The translations under genes were made by a program, and so were the position numbers. Positions 53,501 to 61,625 of a DNA stretch of 64,000 nucleotides are shown piece after piece. Below the pieces are notes generated by a model, which saw only the letters and a list, made by a program, of their open reading frames with translations, made no database searches and had not been told where the DNA came from. The stretch is from DATIUV01 sp049322755 (lineage in GTDB: Bacteria > Pseudomonadota > Gammaproteobacteria > Burkholderiales > UBA6910). The DNA is taken from assembly GCA_049322755.1 (NCBI GenBank), contig JBMOQX010000007.1:1-64000 (forward strand), given 5' to 3'. Numbering within the stretch: position 1 is the stretch's first letter; the number at the start of each line of letters is the position of its first letter.

Positions 53501-53666
53501 ACCGCAGAAGCGCAGAGTGAATGGGAAAAACCTCTCACCGCGAAGGACGCAAAGGACACGAAGTAAATGCTCGTCAACATCGTGGTCATTATTCCTTTGC
53601 GACCTTGGCGTCCTTTGCGGTTCTTATGTCCTATGGGGTTTCTCTGCGCCACTGCGCCTCCGCGGT
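53501..53666. repeat. Palindromic intergenic element of about 166 bp inside the shdr operon
   Basis: Left arm (53501-53563): ACCGCAGAAGCGCAG, spacer, ACCGCGAAGGACGC, AAAGGACACGAAG. Right arm (about 53594-53666), reverse-complemented, reads ACCGCGGAGGCGCAG, spacer, ACCGCAAAGGACGCC, AAGGTCGCAAAG. The arms match imperfectly over their length, giving a large cruciform or hairpin. The sequence style is that of dispersed palindromic elements known from several proteobacteria. It lies between the hdrC2 stop and the hdrB2 start. Confidence 0.75.
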
Positions 53667-53676
53667 GAAGCAAGCC

Positions 53677-54447
53677 TCAACCGTGCGCGACGCGCTTCTG
53701 TTCTTCCACGTACTGGCGCAGGATCTCGCCGGTGCGTCCCCAGGACTTGGTCTTGGGCTTGAACACCATCGCGAGACCCATCTTGAGCGGGCCGGTGATC
53801 GGCATGCGCGCCAGGTACTTGAACACGTTGCCCTTGCGCAGCTCGGTCCACTTGTTCATGCGCGCCACCATGATGCCCAGCCAGCCTTTGGTGGCCAGCT
53901 GCACCAGGTCCTGGTTGGTCTTCCTGAAGAAGTTGGCCAGCACCTCGGTGTCCTCGATGCGCCCGCGCTCGAGGCACTGGCGGGTGAACTCCTCGTCGAA
54001 CAGCGTCGAGCGGGACTTGGGCACGTAGCCCTGGTCCTCCATCCAGTGCTGCAGCGCCTTCATCACGCCCTCGGGGCGGACGTCCTTGGGGCAGATGTTG
54101 GTGCACTTGTTGCAGGAAACGCACTGCCAGATGATGTCCCGGTCCTTGAGGATCTCGTCCTTCAGGCCCAGGCGGGTCAGGTAGATCCAGTAACGCGGAT
54201 TGAAGTCGGTGTTGACCGCGTACATGGTGCACGAGTTGGTGCAGGAGCCGCACTGCCAGCAACGGTGGACGTTCTCGCCGCCGCCGTAGGCCTGGATCGT
54301 CTTTTCGAAATCGTCGTCGTAGTCGGTGAGGGTGCGCGGCTGGATCATGGTGTTCCAGTGGCCGGAAACGTCGACCCCGTCCACCACCAGCTTCTCCGCC
54401 TGCAGGACCCGCGCCGGGTCGATCAGTGTCTTCTCGTGGATCGGCAT
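53677..54447 (-). CDS. hdrC2: sHdr complex subunit HdrC2
   Basis: A 256-aa Fe-S electron-transfer subunit. Cluster motif 1 is CWQCGSCTNSC, lacking the final Pro-type Cys spacing of the second; motif 2 is CVSCNKCTNICPKDVRPEGV. It passes electrons between HdrA and HdrB2. 13 nt after the hyp gene. Confidence 0.93.
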   Translation of the reverse strand: MPIHEKTLIDPARVLQAEKLVVDGVDVSGHWNTMIQPRTLTDYDDDFEKTIQAYGGGENVHRCWQCGSCTNSCTMYAVNTDFNPRYWIYLTRLGLKDEILKDRDIIWQCVSCNKCTNICPKDVRPEGVMKALQHWMEDQGYVPKSRSTLFDEEFTRQCLERGRIEDTEVLANFFRKTNQDLVQLATKGWLGIMVARMNKWTELRKGNVFKYLARMPITGPLKMGLAMVFKPKTKSWGRTGEILRQYVEEQKRVAHG

Positions 54448-54460
54448 TGCGATCTCTCTC

Positions 54461-55330
54461 CTAGCTGATTTCCAGTTGTTTCCTGACCCGCGAACGTCCG
54501 TCCTCGCGAACGTCGATCCCCAACAGCTTGCGGAGCTGGTCCTCGGGCCGGGAGCCGCGGCCGAAGTCGCCGCCCAGATTGCCCTCCGCCATCGAGCGGA
54601 AATACGTCACGTACGCCTGCGCCTGCACCAGGTCGATCCAGAAATGGACGTCCTGGTAGATGCCCTGCCCGGCGATCATGCCGGTCAGCCACTGCCGTGC
54701 GCCCTCGAAAGTCTCCGGGCCGCCGCCCAGCGGGATGTCGGTGAGGTGATCGTTGCCCTTGATGAACTCCCGCAGCGCACCGCTCACCGTTCCCTGATCC
54801 CACACCCAGCGCGTCATCAGCGGGTAACGCACGGGGTCCGCGTAGTGCAGCGCCTCGGCGGCGAAGTCGTGGGCTGCCCGCCGCAGCTTCGCCGCGGCCT
54901 TGCGCTCCGCTGCGTTGTCGCCGCCGGCCGGAACCAGACTCTCCACGAATCCTGCCAGGCGCCGCGCCAGTCGCCCCTCGCCGTACAGCAGTTCGTCCAG
55001 CGCCGCCCGGATCGCATCGATTCCCGCTGCTTCCAGCGCCGGGAACAGCCGCCGCCGCGCGGTGAACACCGTCTCCAGCAGGGTCTCCATGTCCGCCAGC
55101 GACATTGCCGCCGCCCGCTCCCGCTGCAGCGCGCCTGCGAACAGTCGCTGCTTCGCGTTCAGGCTCCCGAGGACCCCGTCGGCGCCGCCCACCCGCTCCA
55201 GGTTGCCGAGAAGCCCATGAAAGTGTTGCTCGAACAGCCCCGGGTCCAGCGCCATGGGCAGCTCCGCCGGCACGATCAGGTCGCGTTCGACCTCGACCGG
55301 CTGCTTCGCACCTTTCTTGAACCAGAGCAT
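54461..55330 (-). CDS. sHdr locus conserved hypothetical protein (Hyp)
   Basis: A 289-aa soluble, mostly helical protein with no Cys clusters: MLWFKKGAKQPVEVERDL, AALDELLYGEGRLARRLAGF, QGIYQDVHFWIDLVQAQAYVTYF. It occupies the fixed position between hdrA and hdrC2 where shdr loci carry the gene called hyp (orf2 in Acidithiobacillus). Probably a structural or assembly factor of the complex; no activity is known. Confidence 0.85.
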   Translation of the reverse strand: MLWFKKGAKQPVEVERDLIVPAELPMALDPGLFEQHFHGLLGNLERVGGADGVLGSLNAKQRLFAGALQRERAAAMSLADMETLLETVFTARRRLFPALEAAGIDAIRAALDELLYGEGRLARRLAGFVESLVPAGGDNAAERKAAAKLRRAAHDFAAEALHYADPVRYPLMTRWVWDQGTVSGALREFIKGNDHLTDIPLGGGPETFEGARQWLTGMIAGQGIYQDVHFWIDLVQAQAYVTYFRSMAEGNLGGDFGRGSRPEDQLRKLLGIDVREDGRSRVRKQLEIS

Positions 55331-55352
55331 TGCGCGCCGCTACTGCGGCTCC

Positions 55353-56405
55353 TCAGGCCGCCAGCTTCGCCATGCCGTTGAGTTCGCCCACCGCGCGCAT
55401 CGCCATCGCCAGACCGTGCGAAACGCACGAGTCGATATCCTCGGGCCCCAGGGCTGCGCCGCCGACGAAGATCCCCCGGCGCGTGCTGGAGAACGTGCTG
55501 GTGTACTGCTCGCCGCGCTCCAGGAATCCGTGCTTCTCCAGACCGACGCCGAAAACGCGGGCGATCTCGGGATTATCCAGGTTCGGATCCATGCCGATGG
55601 CGTGCACCACCAGGTCCATGGGAATCACGATCGGGCGCTTGACCAGGGTGTCCTCGCCCTTCACCAGCAGCCGGCCGTCCGGGCTGCGCGTGACCTCGGC
55701 GATGCGCGCCTTCACGAACTTGGTCTTGAACTCCTCCTGGGACTTCCAGTAGAACTTGTCTTCGTACAGGCCGAAGGTGCGGATATCCATGTAATAGATG
55801 AACACGTCGGTCTGCGGCGAGAGTTCCTTGATCTCCATCGCCAGGTTGGTGGAAACCGTGCAGCAGATCTTGGAGCACCACTCGCGGCCGATCTGGCGGT
55901 CGCGGGAGCCGACGCAAAGCAGGATTGCGACCCGCTCGGGAACGCGGCCGTCGGACGGGCAGGCGATCTTGCCCGCCGCCACCATCTGCTCCACCTGGGT
56001 GGTGGTCACCACGTCCTCGAACGTGCCGAAACCCCATTCCGGTTTGTTGATGGAATCGAAGTGGGTGAAGCCGGTGCCGAGGATGATGGCGCCCGCTTCG
56101 ACCGTTTTGCCGTTGGAAAGGGTTGCGGTGAAGCGGCCCGCTTCGCCCTCCACCTTGGCCACCTTGACGCCCTTATGGATCGCGACCGCGGGATCGTCCT
56201 CCACCCGTTTCACCATCCGGCCGATGGCGTCCTTGGCCCACTCGCCCGACGGCACCAGCTTGGCGTAGCCGGACAGGATCGGCGCACCCCCGAGGACGTC
56301 TTCCTTTTCCACCAGGGTGACCGTGCGGCCCACCGACGCGACGCCGGCCGCCGCCGACAATCCGGTGGGACCGGCACCCACCACCAGAACGGAATCGAAG
56401 CTCAT
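55353..56405 (-). CDS. hdrA: sHdr complex flavoprotein subunit HdrA
   Basis: A 350-aa FAD protein with GxGxxG at residues 10-15 (VVGAGPTGLSAAAG), a cysteine-rich segment CVGSRDRQIGREWCSKICC near 195-213, and C-terminal GGAALGPEDIDSCVSHGLAMAM. It is shorter than methanogen HdrA and lacks extra ferredoxin domains, as in the sulfur-oxidising type. The ATG overlaps hdrB1's stop. Confidence 0.94.
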   Translation of the reverse strand: MSFDSVLVVGAGPTGLSAAAGVASVGRTVTLVEKEDVLGGAPILSGYAKLVPSGEWAKDAIGRMVKRVEDDPAVAIHKGVKVAKVEGEAGRFTATLSNGKTVEAGAIILGTGFTHFDSINKPEWGFGTFEDVVTTTQVEQMVAAGKIACPSDGRVPERVAILLCVGSRDRQIGREWCSKICCTVSTNLAMEIKELSPQTDVFIYYMDIRTFGLYEDKFYWKSQEEFKTKFVKARIAEVTRSPDGRLLVKGEDTLVKRPIVIPMDLVVHAIGMDPNLDNPEIARVFGVGLEKHGFLERGEQYTSTFSSTRRGIFVGGAALGPEDIDSCVSHGLAMAMRAVGELNGMAKLAA

Positions 56406-57757
56406 GCCGCTTTGCCTCCCATGGCCAGCTCGGGGTTGTACAGGTATTCGATCTTGCCCGCCTTGACCTCTTCCAGGTAGGCCTCGAAGGTTTTCTTGGC
56501 CTCGCTCCAGGAGATGCCCATCTTCTCCACCAGCTCCTCGCAGGGGCTCGCGTGCCATTGCAGCTGCACGATCTTGAACGGGTCCGCGCCGCACGCCAGC
56601 GCGGCAAACTGGATGTCCGCCATGATCGGCAGCGAGTAGTTCTGCTGGTGCGCCTTGCCGATCCACTGGTTCTTGTCCATCGTCGTGATGCAGCCGGTGT
56701 CGATGCCCAGCATCACGTCGGCCTGCGCCTCTTCCCGTGCCACCTTGATCTTGCGATCTATGGTGAACGAGCGGGTGAATTCGCGCTCGGAAATGATGTG
56801 GCGGAAGCCGAACCCGCAGCAGTCGTACCAGGTGGAGTAGTCGATCACCTGGGCGCCCAGCGCCTGCGCCACCGAGGTGCCCACCGCGGTGCGGTTGCCG
56901 CCCAGCACGCCGGCGTCGTAGATCGCATCCTCGTGCACCATCTTGTAGTAATGGCACGCGGTGTGCACCGTGGTGCGGATGTGGGACACGTCGATGGTCT
57001 GCAGCTCGGAGGCGATGCGGTTGCGCATCACGTGCACCCACTCGGAGTAGTGGATGATCTCCTCCGGGATCACCAGCTTGCCGTCCACCAGCCGGCCCAG
57101 CTTGCCCAGGATCTTCTTGACGCGCTCGCGCAACTCGGCCGACTCGATCAGGTACTTGCGGATCTCCTTGTAGTTGCCGAAGGACGTGCCGCAGTGGACC
57201 AGCGGATAGAAGTGACCGATGTCGTGGCCGTGCTGCTTGCCGGAGACGTAGGCCTGGTGGAAGTTGCGCAGGAACACCGCTGCCAGCGACTCCACGTTGC
57301 CGATGCCGGAACCGTGGTAGTTCCACGCCGTGCAGGAGGTCTGGTCGGTTTCGTCGAGGTAGTCCCGGCCGGGGACGTAACCGAACTTGTTCATCGTCCA
57401 CAGCAGCGCGGTCGGATAACCCGGGATGTTTCCGCACTGTCCGCAGGACTTGTGGTGCCAGAGCTGGGTGGTCGGCACGCGCTTGGTCCAGCCGAACAGG
57501 GTCTGGACTTCGATCGGCTTGTGCGCGTCGGTGATCCGGTGGACGATGATCTCGCCGTCTTTCTCCAGCTCCCACATGTGCTCGCGCACGTCGTCCATGC
57601 GCTCGCCCAGGTCGATGGTGCGCCGGTCCACGTGCTTGCGCACCCACTCGGTGGCCTTTTCGGCTTCGCCCGCGGACAGGTTGGTGGGCTGGAAAAACGA
57701 TCCGTGCCCGGCAATGCCGCTGCCGTCGCTGGGGAGAGAGAACTGATCGTTGCTCAT
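56402..57757 (-). CDS. hdrB1: sHdr complex subunit HdrB1
   Basis: A 451-aa subunit with scattered conserved cysteines: KSCGQCGNIPGYP, TSCTAWNYHGSG, HTACHYYK, YDCCGFGFRHI (CCG), DTGCITTMD and ASPCEELVEKMG. Only the C-terminal CCG-like domain looks complete, as usual for HdrB1. It overlaps hdrA (ATGA) and follows hdrC1 by 46 nt. Confidence 0.93.
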   Translation of the reverse strand: MSNDQFSLPSDGSGIAGHGSFFQPTNLSAGEAEKATEWVRKHVDRRTIDLGERMDDVREHMWELEKDGEIIVHRITDAHKPIEVQTLFGWTKRVPTTQLWHHKSCGQCGNIPGYPTALLWTMNKFGYVPGRDYLDETDQTSCTAWNYHGSGIGNVESLAAVFLRNFHQAYVSGKQHGHDIGHFYPLVHCGTSFGNYKEIRKYLIESAELRERVKKILGKLGRLVDGKLVIPEEIIHYSEWVHVMRNRIASELQTIDVSHIRTTVHTACHYYKMVHEDAIYDAGVLGGNRTAVGTSVAQALGAQVIDYSTWYDCCGFGFRHIISEREFTRSFTIDRKIKVAREEAQADVMLGIDTGCITTMDKNQWIGKAHQQNYSLPIMADIQFAALACGADPFKIVQLQWHASPCEELVEKMGISWSEAKKTFEAYLEEVKAGKIEYLYNPELAMGGKAA

Positions 57758-57803
57758 GCGTCGCCTCCTAGAAGTTTTCCGATGGGTCCGTCAGCGGCAC
57801 GGG

Positions 57804-58487
57804 TCAATCGTCTTCCTGCTCCTCGAGCCACTCTTCATATTCCTCACGCTTCTCATCGATGAAGTCCTCGATGACGTCGTAGAGATTCTCGTCCATCGCC
57901 TCCAGCGACTTGAGCACGCCGGTCATCTCCCAGATCGTGTACATCTCGATCGAGGTCTTCAGCGAGATTTCCCAGGCGGTATCCGTGGTCTGCAGCGTCT
58001 TCATCGGGATCGCCTTGCGCAGCACCTTGAGGTCCCCCTCCACCTTCTGGATGTTGGGACCCCAGTCGGGGAAGTGATCGGGCTGGATCATGTCCGGCGA
58101 GAGCTGGTTGCCGGTGGTGATCAGCTTCAGCATCACCCGGCCGAAGGGCCGCAGCACGTCCTTGGCCGACTGCATGCCGTGCTTGATGGCCACCTCACGC
58201 ATGATGGCGACGAGGCCGCCCGGCGAGTTCTTGAACGGGCAGCGGGCGGCGCAGGTCATGCACTGGGCGCAGGCCCAGATCTTCTCCTGCATCGCGTCGT
58301 AGACCTGCTCGACGTTCTCGGTCCACAGCAGCTGCACGATCTCGCGCGGACTGTAATCGTAGAACTGGGCGGACGGGCAGGTGGCGGTGCAGATCCCGCA
58401 GTTGAGGCAGCCGTTGAGCTCGTGGTCGTAGCGGAAGTCGCTGCGGATGTCGTCGAAGATTTGGCGCATTTCGGCGTAGGTCGCCAT
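57804..58487 (-). CDS. hdrC1: sHdr complex subunit HdrC1
   Basis: A 227-aa Fe-S subunit with two 4Fe-4S motifs, CLNCGICTATCP and CAQCMTCAARCP, at about 27-38 and 72-83, and a very acidic C-terminal tail (EEYEEWLEEQEDD). First gene of the hdrC1B1A-hyp-C2B2 block. The ATG has GAGGAG upstream, and an operator-bearing promoter precedes it. Confidence 0.94.
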   Translation of the reverse strand: MATYAEMRQIFDDIRSDFRYDHELNGCLNCGICTATCPSAQFYDYSPREIVQLLWTENVEQVYDAMQEKIWACAQCMTCAARCPFKNSPGGLVAIMREVAIKHGMQSAKDVLRPFGRVMLKLITTGNQLSPDMIQPDHFPDWGPNIQKVEGDLKVLRKAIPMKTLQTTDTAWEISLKTSIEMYTIWEMTGVLKSLEAMDENLYDVIEDFIDEKREEYEEWLEEQEDD

Positions 58488-58543
58488 ACTCGCTCCTCTT
58501 TTCTGCCCGGCCCGGCCCGAAAAACCCTACGGATTCAACGGGT

Positions 58544-58562
58544 ATATTAGCAATTACTAATT
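58544..58562 (-). promoter_or_regulatory. Operator at hdrC1: ATTAG-N6-CTAAT
   Basis: A perfect 5+5-bp inverted repeat ATTAG-CAATTA-CTAAT at 58546-58561, about 60 nt before hdrC1. A -10-like TAATAT (58544-58549, minus strand) overlaps its proximal arm. Identical arms and spacing occur at 59863-59878. The AT-rich palindrome style fits an ArsR-type repressor such as sHdrR, which is known from shdr loci; no such gene is in the window. Confidence 0.7.
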
Positions 58563-58643
58563 TTTGAATGCTACGCCGACCCCGCGGCGACCTCAACCGC
58601 ACAACCATCGATTTTTCTTATGCCGCCATCAGCGGCAACCCGC

Positions 58644-59156
58644 CTAGATAAACAGGCAGATGTCCGATTCTCCGGCGAACTCGAAGAACGTGGCCGCGCC
58701 GCCGTACTCGATGCCGTCGATGAAGTCGTCGTGGCTGAATCCGAACAGGTCGACCGTCATTTCGCAGCCAATGAATTTGACCTCCGCCTCCACGCAAAGA
58801 TCGCGCAGTTCCGGGATCGACGCCACACCTTTCTGCTTGATGGTCTGCTTCATCAGCGTGGTGGCCAGCGCCTCGTAGCCTGGCACCACCGCCTGGATGG
58901 CATTGGGAATGTTCCAGTTGATGCCCTTGAACCACTTGGGCCCGAAAGGCATCTTCATCGGCATCCCCGGATTGCCGAGGGGGGAAACCTTCAGGTGCGA
59001 CAGGTCCTTGCGCAGCAGCTGCAGCCCGTAGAAGGTAAAGAACACCTGGGTCTGATAGCCCAGCGCGGCAGCCGTCGACGACAGAATGAACGGCGGGTAG
59101 GCCCAGTCCAGGGTCCCCTTGGTCGCGATGATTGCCAGCTTTTTCGTTTCGTCCAT
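58644..59156 (-). CDS. dsrE: DsrE-family sulfurtransferase (rhd-tusA-dsrE cluster)
   Basis: A 170-aa protein: TKKLAIIATKGTLDWAYPPFILSSTAAALGYQTQVFFTFYGLQLL, GINWNIPNAIQAVVPGYEALATTLMKQ, then LCVEAEVKFIGCEMTVDLFG with two Cys ten residues apart. This is the DsrE2/DsrE3-like group found with shdr genes; the exact subfamily is left open. It should accept persulfide sulfur from TusA/rhodanese. GGAGGGG precedes the ATG at 59156. Confidence 0.88.
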   Translation of the reverse strand: MDETKKLAIIATKGTLDWAYPPFILSSTAAALGYQTQVFFTFYGLQLLRKDLSHLKVSPLGNPGMPMKMPFGPKWFKGINWNIPNAIQAVVPGYEALATTLMKQTIKQKGVASIPELRDLCVEAEVKFIGCEMTVDLFGFSHDDFIDGIEYGGAATFFEFAGESDICLFI

Positions 59157-59207
59157 GGTCGCCCCTCCTCGGGCCGGCACCGTGCCCGCGCTCGCGGGCG
59201 GCGTGCC

Positions 59208-59435
59208 TTACTTCTTCTTCATCCAGAAGTGGAATTCCCCGTTGGCTTCGGCCGAATTCATCAGCTCGTTGCCGGTCTGTTTCGAAAACGCCTGGAAATC
59301 CTTTACCGCGCCGGGATCCGTCGCCAGGATCTTGAGGATCTGTCCCGTTTTCATGTCCGTCAGCGCTTTTTTCGCACGCAAGATCGGCAACGGGCAGTTG
59401 AGTCCGCGGGCGTCCAGTTCTTTATCGAAGTTCAT
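59208..59435 (-). CDS. tusA: Sulfur carrier protein TusA
   Basis: A 75-aa carrier with the active CPLP motif (Cys14) in LDARGLNCPLPILRAKKAL, and C-terminal GEFHFWMKKK. It holds sulfur as a persulfide and links rhodanese and DsrE to the sHdr complex. Good ribosome site (AGGAGG). Confidence 0.96.
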   Translation of the reverse strand: MNFDKELDARGLNCPLPILRAKKALTDMKTGQILKILATDPGAVKDFQAFSKQTGNELMNSAEANGEFHFWMKKK

Positions 59436-59524
59436 CGAAAGCCTCCTATGCGATTTTGGTGTTCAATGTCTCGGGCGTGAGCCGCGGTCACCCATCACAT
59501 CGCGCCACCCCCATCGTTCCGGGT

Positions 59525-59845
59525 TCAGGCCGGGATGGCGATCGGGCGACCCGCCCGCGCCCACCCCAGAATTCCGCCCTGTAAATTATAAAGCTTGTGA
59601 TATCCACGGGACGCCAGGAAGCCGCACGCCTGCGCCGACCGCGCCCCGGACTGGCAGTAGAACACCAGAACCTCGTCCGGGCGAAACTCCTCGACTCGCA
59701 CCGGCAGCAGATGGAGGGGGACGTGGTGCGCGCCCTCGATTACGCCTCGCGCCACCTCCATGTCGGTTCGCACGTCCACCAGTCGCACGGGCCCTTGGCC
59801 CTGAAGCTGATCGAGCTGATCCGGGGAAATGTGCTTGAAATGCAA
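59525..59845 (-). CDS. rhd: Single-domain rhodanese
   Basis: A 106-aa sulfurtransferase. Active-site loop CQSGARS with Cys64; DVRTDMEVARGVIEGAHHVPL is the usual CH2-A-like motif. It supplies sulfane sulfur from thiosulfate or persulfides to TusA. First gene of rhd-tusA-dsrE. Confidence 0.94.
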   Translation of the reverse strand: MHFKHISPDQLDQLQGQGPVRLVDVRTDMEVARGVIEGAHHVPLHLLPVRVEEFRPDEVLVFYCQSGARSAQACGFLASRGYHKLYNLQGGILGWARAGRPIAIPA

Positions 59846-59862
59846 GCTGCGCCCCGCAAGGT

Positions 59863-59903
59863 ATTAGAATTTTCTAATATAACATACCGCAGCGGAACTG
59901 CAA
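59863..59903 (-). promoter_or_regulatory. rhd promoter with operator ATTAG-N6-CTAAT
   Basis: On the minus strand: -35 TTGCAG (59898-59903), 16 bp, -10 TATATT (59876-59881). The palindrome TATTAG-AATTTT-CTAATA (arms 59862-59867 and 59874-59879) overlaps the -10 box, a classical repressor position. Same motif as at hdrC1. Confidence 0.75.
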
Positions 59904-59925
59904 GTCCCGCTCGGCCAGCGGGAAG

Positions 59926-60867
59926 TCAGGAGACCGTCTGGTAATACAGGTTCTGGGGATGGTTGGCCTGGGCGAAGAAAAACCAGCGCTCAACCAGGAG
60001 GCCCAGGTATTGGACGATGAACGCCGCACCCAGCGCCCAGACCGCGGGGCCCGCCATGCCCGCCAGGAGCAGCGCGACCGGAACGGGAAAAACCAGGATC
60101 AGGAACACCCACTTGAGGTTACGCAGCAGGCCGGCAGATCTGCCGTGGAAGAATTCCCGCGTGTTGAACGATCCGCCCATGAAACCCTGGGATTTCTGGA
60201 CGATGCGGCTGTGACGCACACCGATGGCCGTTTGCAGCGTGGACTTGGGCTTGAGGCGGGCGTTGCGGATCAGCGATGCGCCCCGCGTCAGCAGTGCCGC
60301 GAACGTGAGCGTGACGGCCCAGACGCCGAGAAACCCGACGTTCGCCGTGCCGGTGAAGGCAGCCAGGCCCGTGGCCGCGGTAAAGCCCGATGCCAGGCCC
60401 AGCAGGATGTAGTTGATGACGGTGAGCGGGCTGTGCCATTCCTGCAGGAACTTCACGCAGGCGTAAATCATCCCGGTGCAGATGAACAACGCCAGCGACA
60501 GCACCACGCCCACCGCCGCAAGCTCCACCATTCCCGGCCAGCCGAAATACATGCCGACCGCGTAGACGAAAACCACCGCCATGAACGCGGGCAGGACGAT
60601 CACTTCGCGCGACAGCCAGCTGGTGCGCCAGCGCGCGGCCGCCCGCCAGCCGCGCTCGGGCCGTCCGAGATGGAACACCGACGCGATCAGGCCGAGCCCG
60701 AGGAATCCGAGCGCGAGCGCGGCGCCGACCGCGTGGAATCCGACCCGGTCCATCGCCGGCAGGAACTCCAGCTCGGCGCCAAGGAGCGCCACGAACAGCG
60801 CGGTGAACAGGCCCTGGCCCACGCCCAGCAGCGTGGTCAGGAACACGACGGAAAAAGCGGGATGCAT
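59926..60867 (-). CDS. soeC: Sulfite dehydrogenase membrane subunit SoeC
   Basis: A 313-aa NrfD/DmsC-type membrane anchor with about eight hydrophobic helices, starting MHPAFSVVFLTTLLGVGQGLFTALFVALL. It passes electrons from SoeB to quinone. It is 26 nt after soeB. Confidence 0.93.
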   Translation of the reverse strand: MHPAFSVVFLTTLLGVGQGLFTALFVALLGAELEFLPAMDRVGFHAVGAALALGFLGLGLIASVFHLGRPERGWRAAARWRTSWLSREVIVLPAFMAVVFVYAVGMYFGWPGMVELAAVGVVLSLALFICTGMIYACVKFLQEWHSPLTVINYILLGLASGFTAATGLAAFTGTANVGFLGVWAVTLTFAALLTRGASLIRNARLKPKSTLQTAIGVRHSRIVQKSQGFMGGSFNTREFFHGRSAGLLRNLKWVFLILVFPVPVALLLAGMAGPAVWALGAAFIVQYLGLLVERWFFFAQANHPQNLYYQTVS

Positions 60868-60893
60868 GACGTACCCGTATCGGGCGTGAAGCG

Positions 60894-61625
60894 TTACCAG
60901 GACGTGACGTCGTCCAGCGACGGTTCCTTGAGCGACGGCTTCGGCAGCTTCCCGTCGATCTTGAGCGGATTGTCGACGCGCTGCAGATCTTCCTCGCGGA
61001 CCTCGACGCGGGTCTTGCGCCGCGGCAGGTAGTGATTCGCCGGCTTGGTGCCCCACTCCGGCATCAGGGCATAGCCGCCGCTCTCCCGGATGGCGCGGGA
61101 CACCACCGACTCGGAATCGTGCACGTCGCCGAACAGGCGCGCATTGGTCGGACAAGCCAGCACGCAGGCCGGCTTGCGCTCCGCTTCCGGCAGGCTCTGG
61201 TCGTAGATCCGGTCGACGCACAGCGTGCACTTCTTCATCACCTTCTGGTGCTCGTCCAGCTCGCGCACGCCGTAGGGGCAGGCCCAGGAGCAGTACTTGC
61301 AGCCGATGCACTTATCGTAGTCCACCAGCACGATGCCGTCCTCGGCGCGCTTGTAGCTGGCACCGGTGGGACATACCGGCACGCAAGGTGGATCCTCGCA
61401 GTGCAGGCAGGACTTGGGGAAATGCACCGTTTCGGTGTTGGGAAACTCCCCCACCTCGAAGGTCTGCACGCGGTTGAAGAAGCAGCCGGTGGGGTCCCGG
61501 CCGTAGGGCCGGTCGTCCGACATGTAGCCGGCCGCCCCCGACGTGTTCCATTCCTTGCAGCTGGTGACGCACGCGTGGCAGCCGACGCAGACGTTGAGAT
61601 CGATGACCAGCGCGAGTTGGGTCAT
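60894..61625 (-). CDS. soeB: Sulfite dehydrogenase iron-sulfur subunit SoeB
   Basis: A 243-aa subunit with four ferredoxin-type cluster motifs: CVGCHACVTSCKEWN, CLHCEDPPCVPVCPTGA, CIGCKYCSWACPYG and CTLCVDR...CVLACP. It carries electrons from SoeA to SoeC. The ATG overlaps the soeA stop as ATGA. Confidence 0.95.
   Translation of the reverse strand: MTQLALVIDLNVCVGCHACVTSCKEWNTSGAAGYMSDDRPYGRDPTGCFFNRVQTFEVGEFPNTETVHFPKSCLHCEDPPCVPVCPTGASYKRAEDGIVLVDYDKCIGCKYCSWACPYGVRELDEHQKVMKKCTLCVDRIYDQSLPEAERKPACVLACPTNARLFGDVHDSESVVSRAIRESGGYALMPEWGTKPANHYLPRRKTRVEVREEDLQRVDNPLKIDGKLPKPSLKEPSLDDVTSW

Noticed and set aside
58620..58637. Hairpin TGCCGC-GCGGCA after the dsrE gene as a terminator
   Set aside because: Six-bp stem followed by A residues, not T residues, on the transcribed strand; too weak to call.
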